Assembly: GCA_029747015.1 (NCBI GenBank)
Contig: JAKOGI010000417.1
Location: 151,501-215,500, forward strand
Source of the DNA: Carnegiea gigantea
Taxonomy: Eukaryota; Streptophyta; Magnoliopsida; Caryophyllales; Cactaceae
Length of the DNA: 64,000 nt
Direction: 5' to 3'
Under the pieces are notes generated by a model, which did no database searches, was not told the DNA's origin, and worked only from the letters and a program-made list of their open reading frames with translations. Position numbers and translations under genes: made by a program. This document shows positions 32,460-44,930 of the stretch, one piece after another; the first letter of the stretch is position 1, and each line of letters starts with the position of its first letter.

Positions 32460-34377
32460 TTAACGAGCCTTTGTCTGCAATAAGCATATTTAGGCATCAT
32501 TTCGTGTTGATTAATTTCTTTAGTTTAATAGATTATCCTGAGGCTAATCATCTTATCATCATGATATCATCATCTAGCACTCTTTTACATTGAAGCATAT
32601 ATCCTAATTAAAATTTGTCTTCAAATGGAAACTATTTTAAGCAAAACGATTTCTCTCAACCCATTAAATCAACTTTTTCTACTAGTCAAACTCCTCAAGA
32701 AGAGAATTCCATTTGAGATAAATGAAATCAAATTTTTCATTAATAGAGCCTATCTTAATGAAGAGTTTTATGAAGATTACAATCAAATGTACTGAGAACC
32801 ACTACACAAAACTATCTATTACCATCAATTGGGCAAACTCAAAGAAAATATAACTTTCTTCGATTGGCTAGATAACTATCTTTCAAAACTTCAGCTTTTT
32901 ATTCCCAAGTACAATGAATCCATTTGTGCCATAAAACAAAATCTATGGCGTAATCTTATCCTAAAGAAACAACATGTTCTATTCGTACTTCATTTATCAT
33001 TAAAAATAAAAATCCTTTTCCAAACAAGAAATTCAAAATACTTTTGAAAAGTCTTCTTCAAAAGAAATATTTTATACTGATAGAACTTCATGTACCAATC
33101 AACATGATTATTCAGATTCTAAATCCAGTATTACGGATAATTCAAATCATATTCAAACCATTAAAGATCATTTCAATAAAACTCAACTCAATAAATTATG
33201 GGCACAAAATAATAGATGGAAAATAAGAAATCAAAATCAGTCATGTTATCCTAACCCTTGCCCTCCAAATCTTTAATTTGAAGCTAATAAATCATTAATT
33301 CAATCTAGCTATCATTACAATACTAGTTATTAGCGGAATATAGATGGAGAGTGAGAATATGAAATTGCCAATACTATTCAAGAAATAAGTTTTTGTGCAA
33401 CTTCATCTATCAGCAAAGAAGTCTTTGCAGAAGATCCTGCAAAACTCCTTGCTCTTGGCTTGACAGGTCAACTCAAAAATTGGTGGGACTACATTCTTAC
33501 TGAACATGATAGAATGAATATCTTACACTATCAACTTCAAAGTTCAATAGAAACCATTCAAGATCCAAAAACCTCTGAGGTTAAGACAGCAATTATCTAT
33601 AAGTCTGATGCAGTAGAATATCTTATTCACACCATAGTAATGTACATCATAGAAATACTGAAGAATTGACATCTATCCATTTAGAAATAATTCAAATCCT
33701 TAGATGCCTAAGGCTAAGTGATTACAAATGGTATAAGGATACTTTCCTTACCTATGTCTTAAAAGGTAAGATGTCAATGGAAATTGTTGGAAAGAAAAAC
33801 TCATTTCTGGATTACCCACTTTGTTTTCCCAAAGAATAAGACAAAAGTTAAGAGATTAATGTGCAACAATAGAAATACCATGGCATAGTTTAAGTTACAG
33901 TCACTCATTTACCTATATTTCAAAAAAAGGATTAGCCATTTGCAATATACTAAGAATTCAAAATAAATATCAATGTGAAATGAAACTATTCCAAAATGAA
34001 CTCGGATCATTTTTTCTGAATCTTTTGGTCCCCTAAAATTTGTAGCTCCTTCACCAAAGAAGAAGAAACTTATTAAAAAATATGCAAAAAATTACCCCAA
34101 AAATTATGAAACTAAAAATCCATATTATCAAAACCTCAAGAAACCTCTAAAGGTAACCTCTACAATAAAAGAAAAACATATCAAGCCCCTCTCAGACACA
34201 AGTCGTAAGCGTCATCAAGTATGACACAAAGCCAATAAATGCCCCTCAAAGGAGAAAATAACGAACCTTGAAGATAAAAAAAATTCAAGAAATAATACTT
34301 TCCCTTTTAATTCATCATGATTTGAATCTTCTCTTAATTTAGGGCATATTTTCATTGATCTAATTATACTCACTTGC
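32460..34377 (+). pseudogene. U4 coat-like ORF (decayed)
   Basis: Visible parts are GKLKENITFFDWLDNYLSK (32829-32890), the linker, and the coat core GLTGQLKNWWDYILTEHDR (about 33455-33515, in a 69-codon open stretch). Then follow the RIRQK block and the lysine-rich region. The zinc-knuckle relic near 34198-34245 reads RKRHQV-stop-HKANKC, so one cysteine is replaced and a stop lies inside. The sequence continues to the solo LTR insertion at 34378 and resumes at 36924 in the shared plus/minus junction. Confidence 0.6.
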
Positions 34378-36918
34378 TGTAATAGTCCGACCCTAAATTA
34401 TGTTTATCCATTTCATTAATCCATGTGATTAATTTCATCGCATTAAAATCATCGCTTTTTGTTATTTAATTGGGAAAATTTGAATGGGCCCGCAACTTGC
34501 AATTCGGGTTTTTGTTCTTGTCAAATTCAGAAGATCGATATTAGGCCTTGATATTTATGAATTAAGCGATTTAATTATTTTTCATGACACCACAAACATT
34601 TAACCTCGACCTTTGGGGAAAAAAAAAATTTTACAAACGCACTCGGTTTTAGCTCTTTTCCAAACCCGAGCCCGTTTAAGGTTGATTTCGGCCCAGTGAG
34701 ACTTGGCTACATTTGTTTAGCTAATTTTGCTTAATTTAGGCCTAATGTAGCATTAGTAAAAGTAGCTTTTGAGGATTAATTTTTAGCCAAGTATTTATTT
34801 GCATAAGCTTTTGTTTTACACCAAGTAAACGCAAGTTATTTTCTCTCTCTTCTTCTCTCCTCCTTCTCTCTACCCATGGCCTCACCAGAACAGCATAGCC
34901 TAGCCCTTTTATGGTGATTTTCGGCCAGCCTCCGGCAAGGGTTGCAACTTCCAACCACCTCTCTCCACCGGCTATCATCTTCCACCCTCAAAATCACCAA
35001 ATATCATCTCCATCTCCACTTATTTCAAGCGCAAAGTAAGTGGCTTCAATGTTGCTCTTTGGATTTTTGGTTTTTGCTTCTTGTTTTGGTTGTTTTGATG
35101 ATGGATCATATTGTTTTGATTGAATTAAGAATCATTTTGGTGATGGATCATAGTGGAGTTGAAGTTGGATGATGCTAGGGTTAGGATTACTTCTTAATCA
35201 TGCAAGCTTCATGTTAAAGTGTTGGATATTGATTGTTTTATCCTTGATTTTGATCATCTTTTAATCTATTGAAGTTTATTATGATGTTTATGGTGGTTTG
35301 AAATGATGGGAGTAAGTTCAAGTTGACCTTAAGTTAGGGTTTTATTCAAGAATGCATGGTTTGGACCAAACTAGTATTAAATTTGAAGTATGTGTATATG
35401 CGACTAGAAAATGAGCTTTATTGGATATGAATATGAAGTGAAATTCAGTGTGGTGCTTTTGTTTGATGATGGGATGGACCAAAGTGTATTTATATGCTTT
35501 TAAGAAATGGCTTAAGTTGAGGATTTGTGTGAAAAGTGAGGGAACAAACTCAAACAGTGAGGCTGGAATTTGCAGAAATACAGGACAACTTTTGAGATGA
35601 AACTGGTAATGATCAGCCCAGCCAAAAATTATAATTTTTGGTGGGTAGATAGGTCAGTGTCTTATCTTTAAAATAGCTCTTAAATTGCATTAATCTGAGG
35701 TCTGTGGAACTCTATCGTGGGAATCATGTTATGTGTCCTTAATAAAAGTTTTAGAAGACTTCCTAAGCTTTTCATATTGGGGTCTTAGGTCTTATTTCGA
35801 GGTCGGAAGTATAAGTTGTGAATTATTCTTTCCGTACCCTCTTTATAAGCCCTTTGCTCTGAACTTGCTACCGTGCCTTAAATCACATTTCTATGGTTTA
35901 TATAGTTTCATCATTTTAGTTTAATCTATTAACTAGTTTGTAAAGATTCTTCATAAGCCAGTTTTATTTAAAGGCATTAATTATAAGAACAAGCTCGTTT
36001 TTGACCTCATGTTCCTATAATGATCTTTTGAACATAATCAAGGCCTAAGCTTTCATTCTCTCCACTTTTGTGCATCTTATCATTCCGTGAACTTGCATTT
36101 AAAACTTTCAGGTACGTTCATTGCCTGTATCTTTAGAAATCAGCACGTATTTATCAAAATCGTAATGTTTTGGTAAGCACATCAATGAATCAATTTAATC
36201 AGTGCTTTATCACATAATTAGTAACCCCGCCAGTTATCAGTTATAGGGCATTGCCCTCCAGTTACCCGTGCGACTTCAGGTCAGGTCCCCTGATCAACTT
36301 GGCAGGTGTACACCTATTCACAGATCGTAATAGTTATAAAGGGGTGCACTAACAGATAATAATTAGTAATTTATTTTTGTATGCGTTTCATTCCCTGTTT
36401 TAAAATTAAAATGAATTGCAAAGTAGGCCCAAACAAATTTCAGTATATCTTTAACATTACAGGAATGCATGTACTGAGCTTTGGCTCACAGTTCGAAATG
36501 TTTTTATGTTTTGTTTTAGGAAAGTGTTCAGTGAACTGCCCTTAGGCGGGCAGGACGGCCGAAGGTGATAAGTGTGACTGGCGGTGTAGGAGTGCTGAGA
36601 TGCTATCATATCATATTGTGATGTATTTTGATGTTGCAACTGTATATTTGAACTGAATTATGTATTTTGGTGTAATCCTTGAGATGATTGGGTTGTTAGA
36701 ACTGTTTCTGTATATAAATAAATGGTTTGAATGGTTGTGATTGTGTGAATGCCCTTTTTAGGGTAAATTTTAGTTTTGTGGCTAAGTTTTCATGTATAAG
36801 AGAAGCCTTGTCCTTTTTGAACAGTGGCAACGCCCTGTTCATTGGGTTATTATTTCTTATTGATGAACTTAAGCAAGTAAATGCAAGTAATGAATCATGT
36901 ATTTTTTGGGGCGATACA
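34378..36918 (+). mobile_element. 2.5 kb Gypsy (chromovirus-type) solo LTR nested in U4
   Basis: The segment begins TGTAATAGTCCGACCC and ends GGGGCGATACA. It is flanked by the perfect 5-bp duplication CTTGC (34373-34377 and 36919-36923), and removing it restores the sister-unit junction. Its ends and length match the LTR at 10137-13062, so it belongs to a related family in the opposite orientation. No internal domain remains, which indicates LTR-LTR recombination after insertion. The reading frames inside are not genes. Confidence 0.88.
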
Positions 36919-36923
36919 CTTGC

Positions 36924-38395
36924 TTAGGAAGAGTTGAGTCATTTTAGATGATGAATCGAAGGAAATAGTATGTCCCATAATAGTAGTATGTATGCCATTT
37001 TGATCTACCTTGAAAGGATAGATTTGAGCAATAAAGGGAATGTCAAGAGTAGCTTAGTGTCTCATAATTTGGACTAGAATAAATAAAGTTTTCAAACGAT
37101 ATTCTTTATAAAAAATATAAACATTAGATAATTTGTATTCAAATGGAAACTAAGCTTCATTAACATTAGGAAGTTGTTCTTTCGTGCTTTCACAACATTG
37201 GATGGAATTGGTGCTTCTTTAATGCAATTTTGCTTTGCAACACTGTTGGGAAGTACTATTATTTTTAACTCAAAATTATCTTTTATTTTTAGAGTAATAT
37301 AAATATTTTGTTTTTTAAAATTAATTTGATCAATGATTTACTTAGATTTGTCATCAAAATATGATTTTCTTTGCCTAGTATTTTCTTGATTTTCAAAAGG
37401 GTATGAGTGTTTTAAGTAGATGTAACCTAAACTATTTCTTCTTAAATTCAGGGTTGTTTGTCCATAATTTTTTCCTTTTGCCGGCCATATGCCCATTTTG
37501 CTATATTTGAGGCAATTTATTTTCCTGGATACTTTTCTTCTTAAATTTCACTTCCCGAGATCTATACTGCCATTTTAAAATCTCTTCATACGATAAATGG
37601 AGCTTTTAATTTTGGAAGTCCTTTGGAATTATTTTTGATAATTTGAATAAGATTTGCTTTATTTGAGGGATTTAATTTTGAATTGGAATTCTTAGCTTGA
37701 TTGTTGTAGGAGGGTTTGTAATACAAAGTGTATGTTTTGGAGATGTAGATGTTTCTAACTTATGAAAAGCATGGAAAATTTTCTAAAATAATTCGATTTC
37801 TTTCCTGTTGTTGTTTCCCAAGTTTACTATGGGAATAGTAGGAATTTCTTTAATGGGTATACTAAAAGGATTGAATAAAGGCGAAGAATTATTCTAAGAG
37901 ATTATCTTAACTTTGGAAGATTCGAATGAATAACAGCTGTAATTTTCTCCTAATTGGGTTATTGTTGAATATACCTAGGTGGACATGGTATGTAATATTT
38001 GATTGGAATCATTATCTTGTTCAACGATTTCCCGTGTTTGATCAAGAAGTTTTTGAGTTTCTTGGGAATCTTTTTCCCTATCTCCCTCCCGGGGATTTTG
38101 GAATAGATTGCCCATAATGGAGTCATCTTTTGGCACTGGAATATGTATTGCATGCAGTGGAGGATAAATCGAGATTGTTGATTGCTTTGTAACGGGATTG
38201 TGTCATAACTTTGTTTATCGTTCTATGGCACAAGTTCAAATAATGATGGATGATGGTTTGGAATAGAAATCTGGTGTTTTTGCAAATAGGTATTTAACCA
38301 ATCAAAGAAGGCTATATTTTCTTTGATTTTGGCCAATGGATTGTAGTAAATAATTTTATTAATTGTTAAATATCCTTAGAAAAATGATTTAAGTT
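36924..38395 (-). pseudogene. U4 minus-strand module (N-terminus truncated)
   Basis: Homologous to the minus modules of U1 and U3. It has a protease C-terminal region near 36930-37080, the protease-like segment near 37230, a zinc-knuckle relic near 37518-37474, and the linker MQYIFQCQKM and IPKKLKNFLIKHG (38153-37959). It is cut at about 38395, where it joins the U5 leader, so the N-terminal part and the next unassigned ORF are missing. Confidence 0.5.
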
Positions 38396-39460
38396 TGTAT
38401 GCAATTAAAAATTAAAATTTATATCTGGTCCTGTTGCCCAACTGAAATCATAGCCATGTGACACTCAAGTGTCCACTCAAGGGTTGTCTACCTAGTGTTG
38501 CCCTTACCGTGATTCACGGCTAAATCCCCTAGGATTAATCACGAAATTTATGACTTAGGCTAAAGAATTCTAATTAACCCTTAGTGACATATAAATATGC
38601 TCATTAAGGACCTAGATAAGTTGATCATTTAGCATGAAAACTATGTTGTTCAATAGTGTTGGCCAGCCTCTACAAGTCCTTAGGGTGCCTGGGTAAGTTC
38701 GTTGATCAACCTAGTGATGGGTGGCGTGTGGTTCCATAGTACATTGTTAAGTGGTTAACGAGCCTTTGTCTACAATAAGCATATTTAGCTGTCATTTTGT
38801 GTTGATTAATTTCTTTAGTTTAATAGATTATCCTGAGACTAATCATCTTATCATCATGATATCATCATCTAGCACTCTTTTACATCCAAGCATAATTCCT
38901 AGTGAAAATTTGTTTTCAAATGGAAACTATTTTAAGCAAAACTATTTCTCTCAACCTAGTGAATAAACCTTTTCTGCCCTTGTACTACTCATCTTTCATT
39001 CATTTCATTGAATTCATTTTTAACTTACTATTCCACACGGTTCATTTTACTATTCATCATTTACAATTTAGGTTTGCATGCAATTCAAAAATAAAAATTA
39101 TATCTTGTCCTATTACCGAACTAATATCATAGCCACGCAATAGTCAAGTGTCCACTCAAGTGTTGTCTACTTAGTGTTAATGTTACTGTAATTCACAGCT
39201 AAATCCCTTAAGATTAGTCAAGGAATTTATCACTTAGCCCAAAGACTATTAATTAACCCTTGGTGAGATATAAAAATGCTCGTTAAGGACTTCGATAAGT
39301 TGGTCATTTGGCGTAGAAGCTGTGTTGGTTAGCTGCATTGGCTAGCCTCTGTGAATCCTTAGGGCACCCTAATAAGTCCGTTGATCAGTCTGGTGATTGT
39401 TGACCACGGCAGTATGGGTTTGGAATGGAGGTGGTCCAGATGTGGTCCTACATTACATTG
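38396..39460 (+). repeat. U5 leader, tandemly duplicated (~680 bp)
   Basis: The leader with the primer-site relic occurs twice: 38405 onward (site 38443-38456) and 39080 onward (site 39122-39135). Each is followed by the AAGGAC...TCCTTAGG stem-loop and by the start of the coat ORF (38751-38966 and 39470 onward). No TATA block is present in U5. Confidence 0.65.
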
Positions 39461-39469
39461 TTAAGTGAT

Positions 39470-41345
39470 CAATGAGCCCTTTGTCCGCAATAAACATATT
39501 TAGGTGTCTTTTCCTGTTGATTAATTTCTTTAGTTTAACGAATTATCCTGAGACTAATCATCTTATCATCATGATATCATGATCTAGCACTCCTTTAAAT
39601 TAAGCATAATTCCTAATGAAAGTTTATTTTCAAATGGAAACTATTTTAAGCCAAACGATTTTGCTCAACCCATTAAATCAACCTTTTCTGCCAATCAAAC
39701 TTCTCAAGAAGAGAATTCAATGTGAGATAAACAAAATCAAATTTCAGATTAATAGAGTCTATCTTAATAACGGGTTTTATCAAGATTACAATCAAATATA
39801 TCGAGAATGGTTCTTTTATTATTTTTCTAAGTGTATGCAGCCATTACTAAAAACTATTTATTACAATCAACGGGGCAAACTCAAGGAAAATATAACTTTC
39901 TTCGATTGCCTTGATAACTATTTTTCAGAACATCAACATTCTATTCCTAAATACAATGAATCCATCTGTGCCATAAAATGAAATTTACGGCATAATCTTA
40001 TCCTAAAGAAATAATGTTTTCTATTCATACTTCATCTGTTATTAAAAATAAAAATCCTATTCGAAAGCAAGAAATTCAAAATACTTTTGAAAAGTCTTTT
40101 TCAAAAGAAATATTTTATGCTGATAAAAAATCACGCACTAATTAACATGACTATTTAGATTCCAAATCCAGCACTGCAGATAATTGACATCTTATTTAAA
40201 TCATTGAAGATAATTTCAATAAAACTCAAATAAATAAATTAGGTGCACAAAATAATAGATGGAAAATAAGAAATCAAAGTCAACCATATTATGGTAGGCC
40301 TACCCCTCCAGATCTTCAACTTGATGCCAGTAAGTCATTAATTCAATCTAGCTATGATTAAAATATCATTTATGAGAGGAATATAGATGGAGAGTGAGAA
40401 TATGATATTTCCAATACTCTTGAAGAAATAAGATTTTGTGCAACTTCATATATTGAAAAAGGAGTGTTTGTGGAAGTCACCGCAAAACTCCTTGCTCCTG
40501 GCTTCATAGGTTAAATCAAAAATTGATTGGATAGTATTCTTACCGAGCATGATAGGATGAATATCGTACACTATCAACTTCAAAGTTCAATAGAAACCAT
40601 TCAAGATCAAAAAACCCTTGAGGTAAGGACAGTAATAATCTATAAGTCTATGTGATAGAATATCATATTTACACCATAGTCATGTACTTCGTGGGAATAC
40701 TTAAGAATTGACACCTTTCCATTTAGAAATAATTGAAATTCTTACCTATCGAAGCTAAGCAATTACAAATGGTATAAGAAGGGAAGGATGTCAATGAAAA
40801 TTGTTGAAAGGAAAAATTCATTTCTAGATTACCCACTTTGTATCATTGTGGAAAACGAAAAATACCATATCATAGTTTAAATTATGGTCACTTACTTGCT
40901 TTTATTTAAAACAAAAGGATTAGTCATTTGCAATGAAATAGAATTCAAAATAAATGTCAATATGAAAAGAAACTATTCCAAAATGAATTCGAATCATTTT
41001 CTGAATATTTTGATCCCTGAAAATTTGTAGCTCCCTTATCAAAGAAGAAGAAACTTATTAGAATATCCCAAAATTTATCCCAAAATTTATGAAACTAAAA
41101 ATTCGTATTATTAAAACCCAAGGAAACTTGTAATGGTAACCTCCCTAATAAAAAGAAAAACATACCAAGCCCCTCTCAAACACAAGTCATTAATAGTTAT
41201 AGGTGTCATCAAGTATGACACAAAGCCAATAAATGTCCCTTAAAAGGAGAAAACAACGAACCTTGAAGATTAAAAAAAAAAAACCTTCAAGAAATAGTGC
41301 TTTCTCTTTTAATTCATGATGATTTCAATCTTCTCTTAATTTAGG
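39470..41345 (+). pseudogene. U5 coat-like ORF (decayed; N-terminal part also at 38751-38966)
   Basis: The open stretch 39616-39981 reads KIKFQINRVYLNNGFYQDYN, YFSKCMQPLLKTIYYNQRGK and FFDCLDNYFSEHQHSIPKY. The coat core lies near 40485-40545 and contains a stop. The RIRQK block is partly deleted, with the join near 40840. A lysine-rich region and a zinc-knuckle relic follow near 41180-41240, then the shared junction at about 41345. It is the most decayed plus module. Confidence 0.55.
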
Positions 41346-41688
41346 GCATATTTTCATTGACTCTAATTATGTTGACTTGCTTAGGAAGAGTTGAGTCATA
41401 CTAGATGATGAATTTGAAGGAAATAGTATGTCCTATAATAATGATATGAATACTGTTTTGATCTACCTTGAAAGGATAGATTTGAGCATTAAAAGGAATG
41501 TCAAGTGTAACTTATTGTCTTATACTTTGCACTAGGATAAATAAATTTTTCAAACAATATTCTTTATAACAAATATAAACATTATATAATTATTATTCGA
41601 TTTGTATAGAGCTCCATTAACGTTAAGAAGTTATTCTTTTGTTCTTTCACAATATAGGATGGAATTGGTGCTTCTTTAATGCAATTTT
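41346..41688 (-). pseudogene. U5 minus-strand module, protease end only
   Basis: Only the C-terminal protease-like part remains. The sequence is parallel to 29371-29710 and breaks off at 41688 after TTAATGCAATTTT, where unrelated sequence begins. This is the right border of the array. Confidence 0.55.
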
Positions 41689-42407
41689 AAGTCGAAGTCA
41701 AGTCCTTCGTAGGTGAATCACATGCCTAGAATGACCTAAGTATGATTGCGGTTTCATTTGCCTAGAATGGGCTAGTTTAATCACATGGGTGGATCTTAAT
41801 GGACTCAAATAAGCATCCTAGATCTAGCGGATATAGTGCATAGACCATGAACTTATGTACGGGGAAGATATTTAGGTCTTACTTATACTTATTCATTATG
41901 AATATGATACGCGATTAGATGCAACCTAGAGTGGATTAGTGTTATAAAGGTTTAATGGGCCATATTATGCATTTGGAGCATAGATGGATTCATGGACTAT
42001 GCATGATGAGGCCTAATGATGCATGACTCTTTGACCGCAAGTATCCTACAACTCATGTGCTAAGACCTTAAATGAACTATGCTAATTAGCGGACCTAACT
42101 CCAACACTGAGAGCCTAGAATTCAGTTTCATGCCATGAATGCAGATCTTAACTGGACATAGACCTATCCTGACTTCCTAACTGGATCCCGACCAAGGTCT
42201 AACTAGGCCCAAATTTATCCTCTTTTATTATCTCTCTCTACTTAATTTTTATATATGCAAACAGACAGACTCAGCTAGTTGGACTAGAAAGGCATCCTAG
42301 CTGGGTTCTGGGTCTGACATAGACTCTATTTTGCCTTCAGACAAAGACTACCAATTCCTCTCTCCTTTTTTTGTTACAATCCCAGCTAGAATTCTCTTTT
42401 TTTTTTT

Positions 42408-42660
42408 TAACCAGAACTAGTACTTCTATATTAGAGTTAGAACCTTTCGAATTATAGATCAAGAGTCTTGTTAGGACTCAATTGGCCTAGAAACTATTTT
42501 GGTCCCTAATCCAATTCCTAGGATTCCTTTTTTGGTCAAAACTAGTACCTAAAACTTGAGTTAGAACCTTTTGGATTTTGAATTAAGAGTCATGTTAGGT
42601 TTTACTTGGCCCAAAAACTATTTTGATTCCTAATCGAATTCCTAAACTCAGTTTTTTCCT
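42408..42660 (+). repeat. Diverged tandem duplication, period ~125 bp
   Basis: AACTAGTAC at 42415 and 42540 each begin a stretch sharing GAGTTAGAACCTTT, AGAGTC/AGAGTCATG and ACTATTTTG with substitutions between the copies. Confidence 0.65.
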
Positions 42661-44609
42661 AATCTGGACTCATCTAAGACTCACAATATCAATACATAGT
42701 CCTTCGTGCTGAAAATGGTAAATCATACAAGTATTACATTTCATCCAAATCACACACATGAGTTCTAACCTAAACAAGAGTTGTATGCTACATAGGCTTC
42801 AAGTCAGGTTTCCAGCAGTCCTCTCATGACCGAATGCTTTGTATGCCACCCATGGGGTGTATTGTATGACTAGAACATTTTGTATGCTTCCCTGAGTCGT
42901 ATGGATCGAAAAAGTATATCGCGAGTGGGTGAAGAAACTACCTGCTCAGTTGGAAGTCTAAATAGACCAATTGAGTGACCAGCCACTTTCCCGAGGGGTA
43001 AAATCAGGGTTTTGCCAAGAGATGCTGTTGATCCCCAATAAGTAGTGTCCTATCATACAAGTATGCCTAATGCAAGTTCAATTAAAATAATTTTCCGTAT
43101 TGATTTTCAAATCTCACCCTCTTACAAAAACGTCCCTAGTAGAGTAGTCACTGTAAGGATTCACCTCCCTAGGGGTGTGATCCCCCACGAATGGTCAGGG
43201 TCGTTGCTAGGTACTTCATATTTTTATAGAAATCAGATTTAGTTATTACTAGCTTTTGGTTTTTTTTTACCCAAAAAAAGTTGCAAGGAAGAATTGGGGT
43301 TATCGAAATACATGAAAGGGCCTTGGGCCTACCCAGATAACCCCGCCGCGTTCCTTGTGCAGGACCTCATCTTGTCCCCCATGATTGGACCCTGGGCGCC
43401 TCTTCAACCTAAACTAGAATTCGGGTGCAGGTTCAGTCATGGAACCTGGATGGGTTCCTCGATTAGATCAGACCCCCTAATTCTGGTTTAAGCAGATTCC
43501 CCTGCCTTGGTCCAAACCTGTGTCCACAAGTCCAACAATGCAGGAACACATATCGAATGAAGTAGTTAAAAAAAAGTTAATCTTTATCTAAATGGAGTCG
43601 CCTTTGAATTCTAGGAAAACTCATAGACCACAACACCCTTCGAAGCAAATTATATTGATAGGGGCACCGAAGGGACATACTGAAGCTGCTTCAAAAGGGT
43701 TTTGGAAAGACACCGAACAATCCCTAGTGTGGGGACCCATCATGACTCCTTCGTACAGAATCAAGGTTCTAGATTCGGGCCGAAGGTACGGTGATGTGAT
43801 GGAGTGCACCCCATCATCGCCCATCATTACCGATGACCTTTACTAATCAATTTGAGAAATTAAAATTTAATCATACTAACATACATCTATGCAATTAATT
43901 AGAATCATTCATATAATTATGAAAAAGGTATAAACTTTAGTCCAATGCAAACAAAAGTAAAGTAAATAAGTTATAATGGACAGGGGCCTATCTAAAGATT
44001 ACATCTTTGATAATTTAGCATCAAAACTCATAAAAGAGTATTAGAGTTGAAGAGTAGGGAAAGATAGAGATTTTTGCCCTCGGGATGACCCACCTAATTC
44101 ACTTAGGAGCCCAGCAGAGGGACATCTTTTTAATGGTTAAGCCAATTCTCTACCTTCAATGTGTGGAGTATTTCTCTCCTTAATTTTGATATTCTCCTCT
44201 ATCGAATATTTTTATGCATTTTGATGCCTCTAACTAATTTGATGTCAATTGACTGACTCAATTTTTTTATGATGCTAAACTAATGCTTAGTTCCTCCTCT
44301 AACCCCTAGGGGTAGCCCCCTATTTATAGTGGTTGAGGGGATAGTCTAAGTCGGTTTAGAGAAAGGAGAGCTAATCCTAGTCTCATTAAGGTTAATCTAA
44401 ATAGGTACACTAATTTATCTAGGATTCTGACTAATTAGCCTCGGTAAACTAATCAGCCTAGAATTCTAGTTAATCAATCTCATTTAGTCAAAAAAAGTCT
44501 CGAAGAAAGGGAGCCCGACAAGGATTCCGTCTAGGGAACCCAGCCCAGTTCTCGAAACCGCTTGAGTTCCTAAGCTGAACTGTAGGCAGCTCAATTTGTG
44601 TTGACCATA

Positions 44610-44930
44610 ACTTTCACGTCTGACTTACATTTTGAGTGATTTTTTTTTCCCCTTGAAAGCTTATTGAGTAAAGTTTCTAGTAAACTAATTTCATAAATTT
44701 TAGAAAATTGTGGAACAACATATAAGCAAATAGTGAACATGTGTCCTTTTCAGCATAAGTCCAAATATTTGACTTATATTTCTTCCATTGCTTAAAGGAC
44801 TTTGGTATATAATATGTCATTAGAAAGCTTATTCACTTAATAATGTTGAAAACTAGACTTAATAATCTTATACTCCCTAGAGTGGATCTCAATTGGATAT
44901 AGAACACTATCAATTTGGCCTATTTGGGCT
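44610..44930 (+). repeat. Diverged direct repeat, copy 1 (LTR-like)
   Basis: Shares ordered blocks with 47495-48060: CCATAACTTTC, TTTCTA, ATAATATGTC..TAGAAA and CACTATCAAT. Both copies are preceded by a short TATA-like stretch several hundred bases upstream. Possibly the two LTRs of one old element. Confidence 0.4.

Larger units (their letters stand above)
13063..41688. repeat. Tandem array of ~5 rearranged endogenous pararetrovirus-like units
   Basis: Five direct repeats of a composite unit are seen: U1 13063-20450, U2 20451-26600, U3 26601-31450, U4 31451-38395, U5 38396-41688. After removing later insertions each is about 3.3-4.7 kb. A unit holds a plus-strand module (unassigned conserved ORF, TATA box, leader, coat-like ORF) and a minus-strand module (related N-terminal region, zinc knuckle, protease-like region). 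The plus/minus junction, near AGGGCATATTTTCATT followed by CTTGCTTAGGAAGAG, is the same in U1, U3, U4 and U5. The units differ by many substitutions and private deletions. Assignment to Caulimoviridae-like sequences rests on the coat segment, zinc knuckles, protease and leader, and is an inference. Confidence 0.65.

Noticed and set aside
43592..43846. 84-codon frame in unassigned repeat DNA
   Set aside because: Composition resembles a retroelement leader; no domain and no supporting context.
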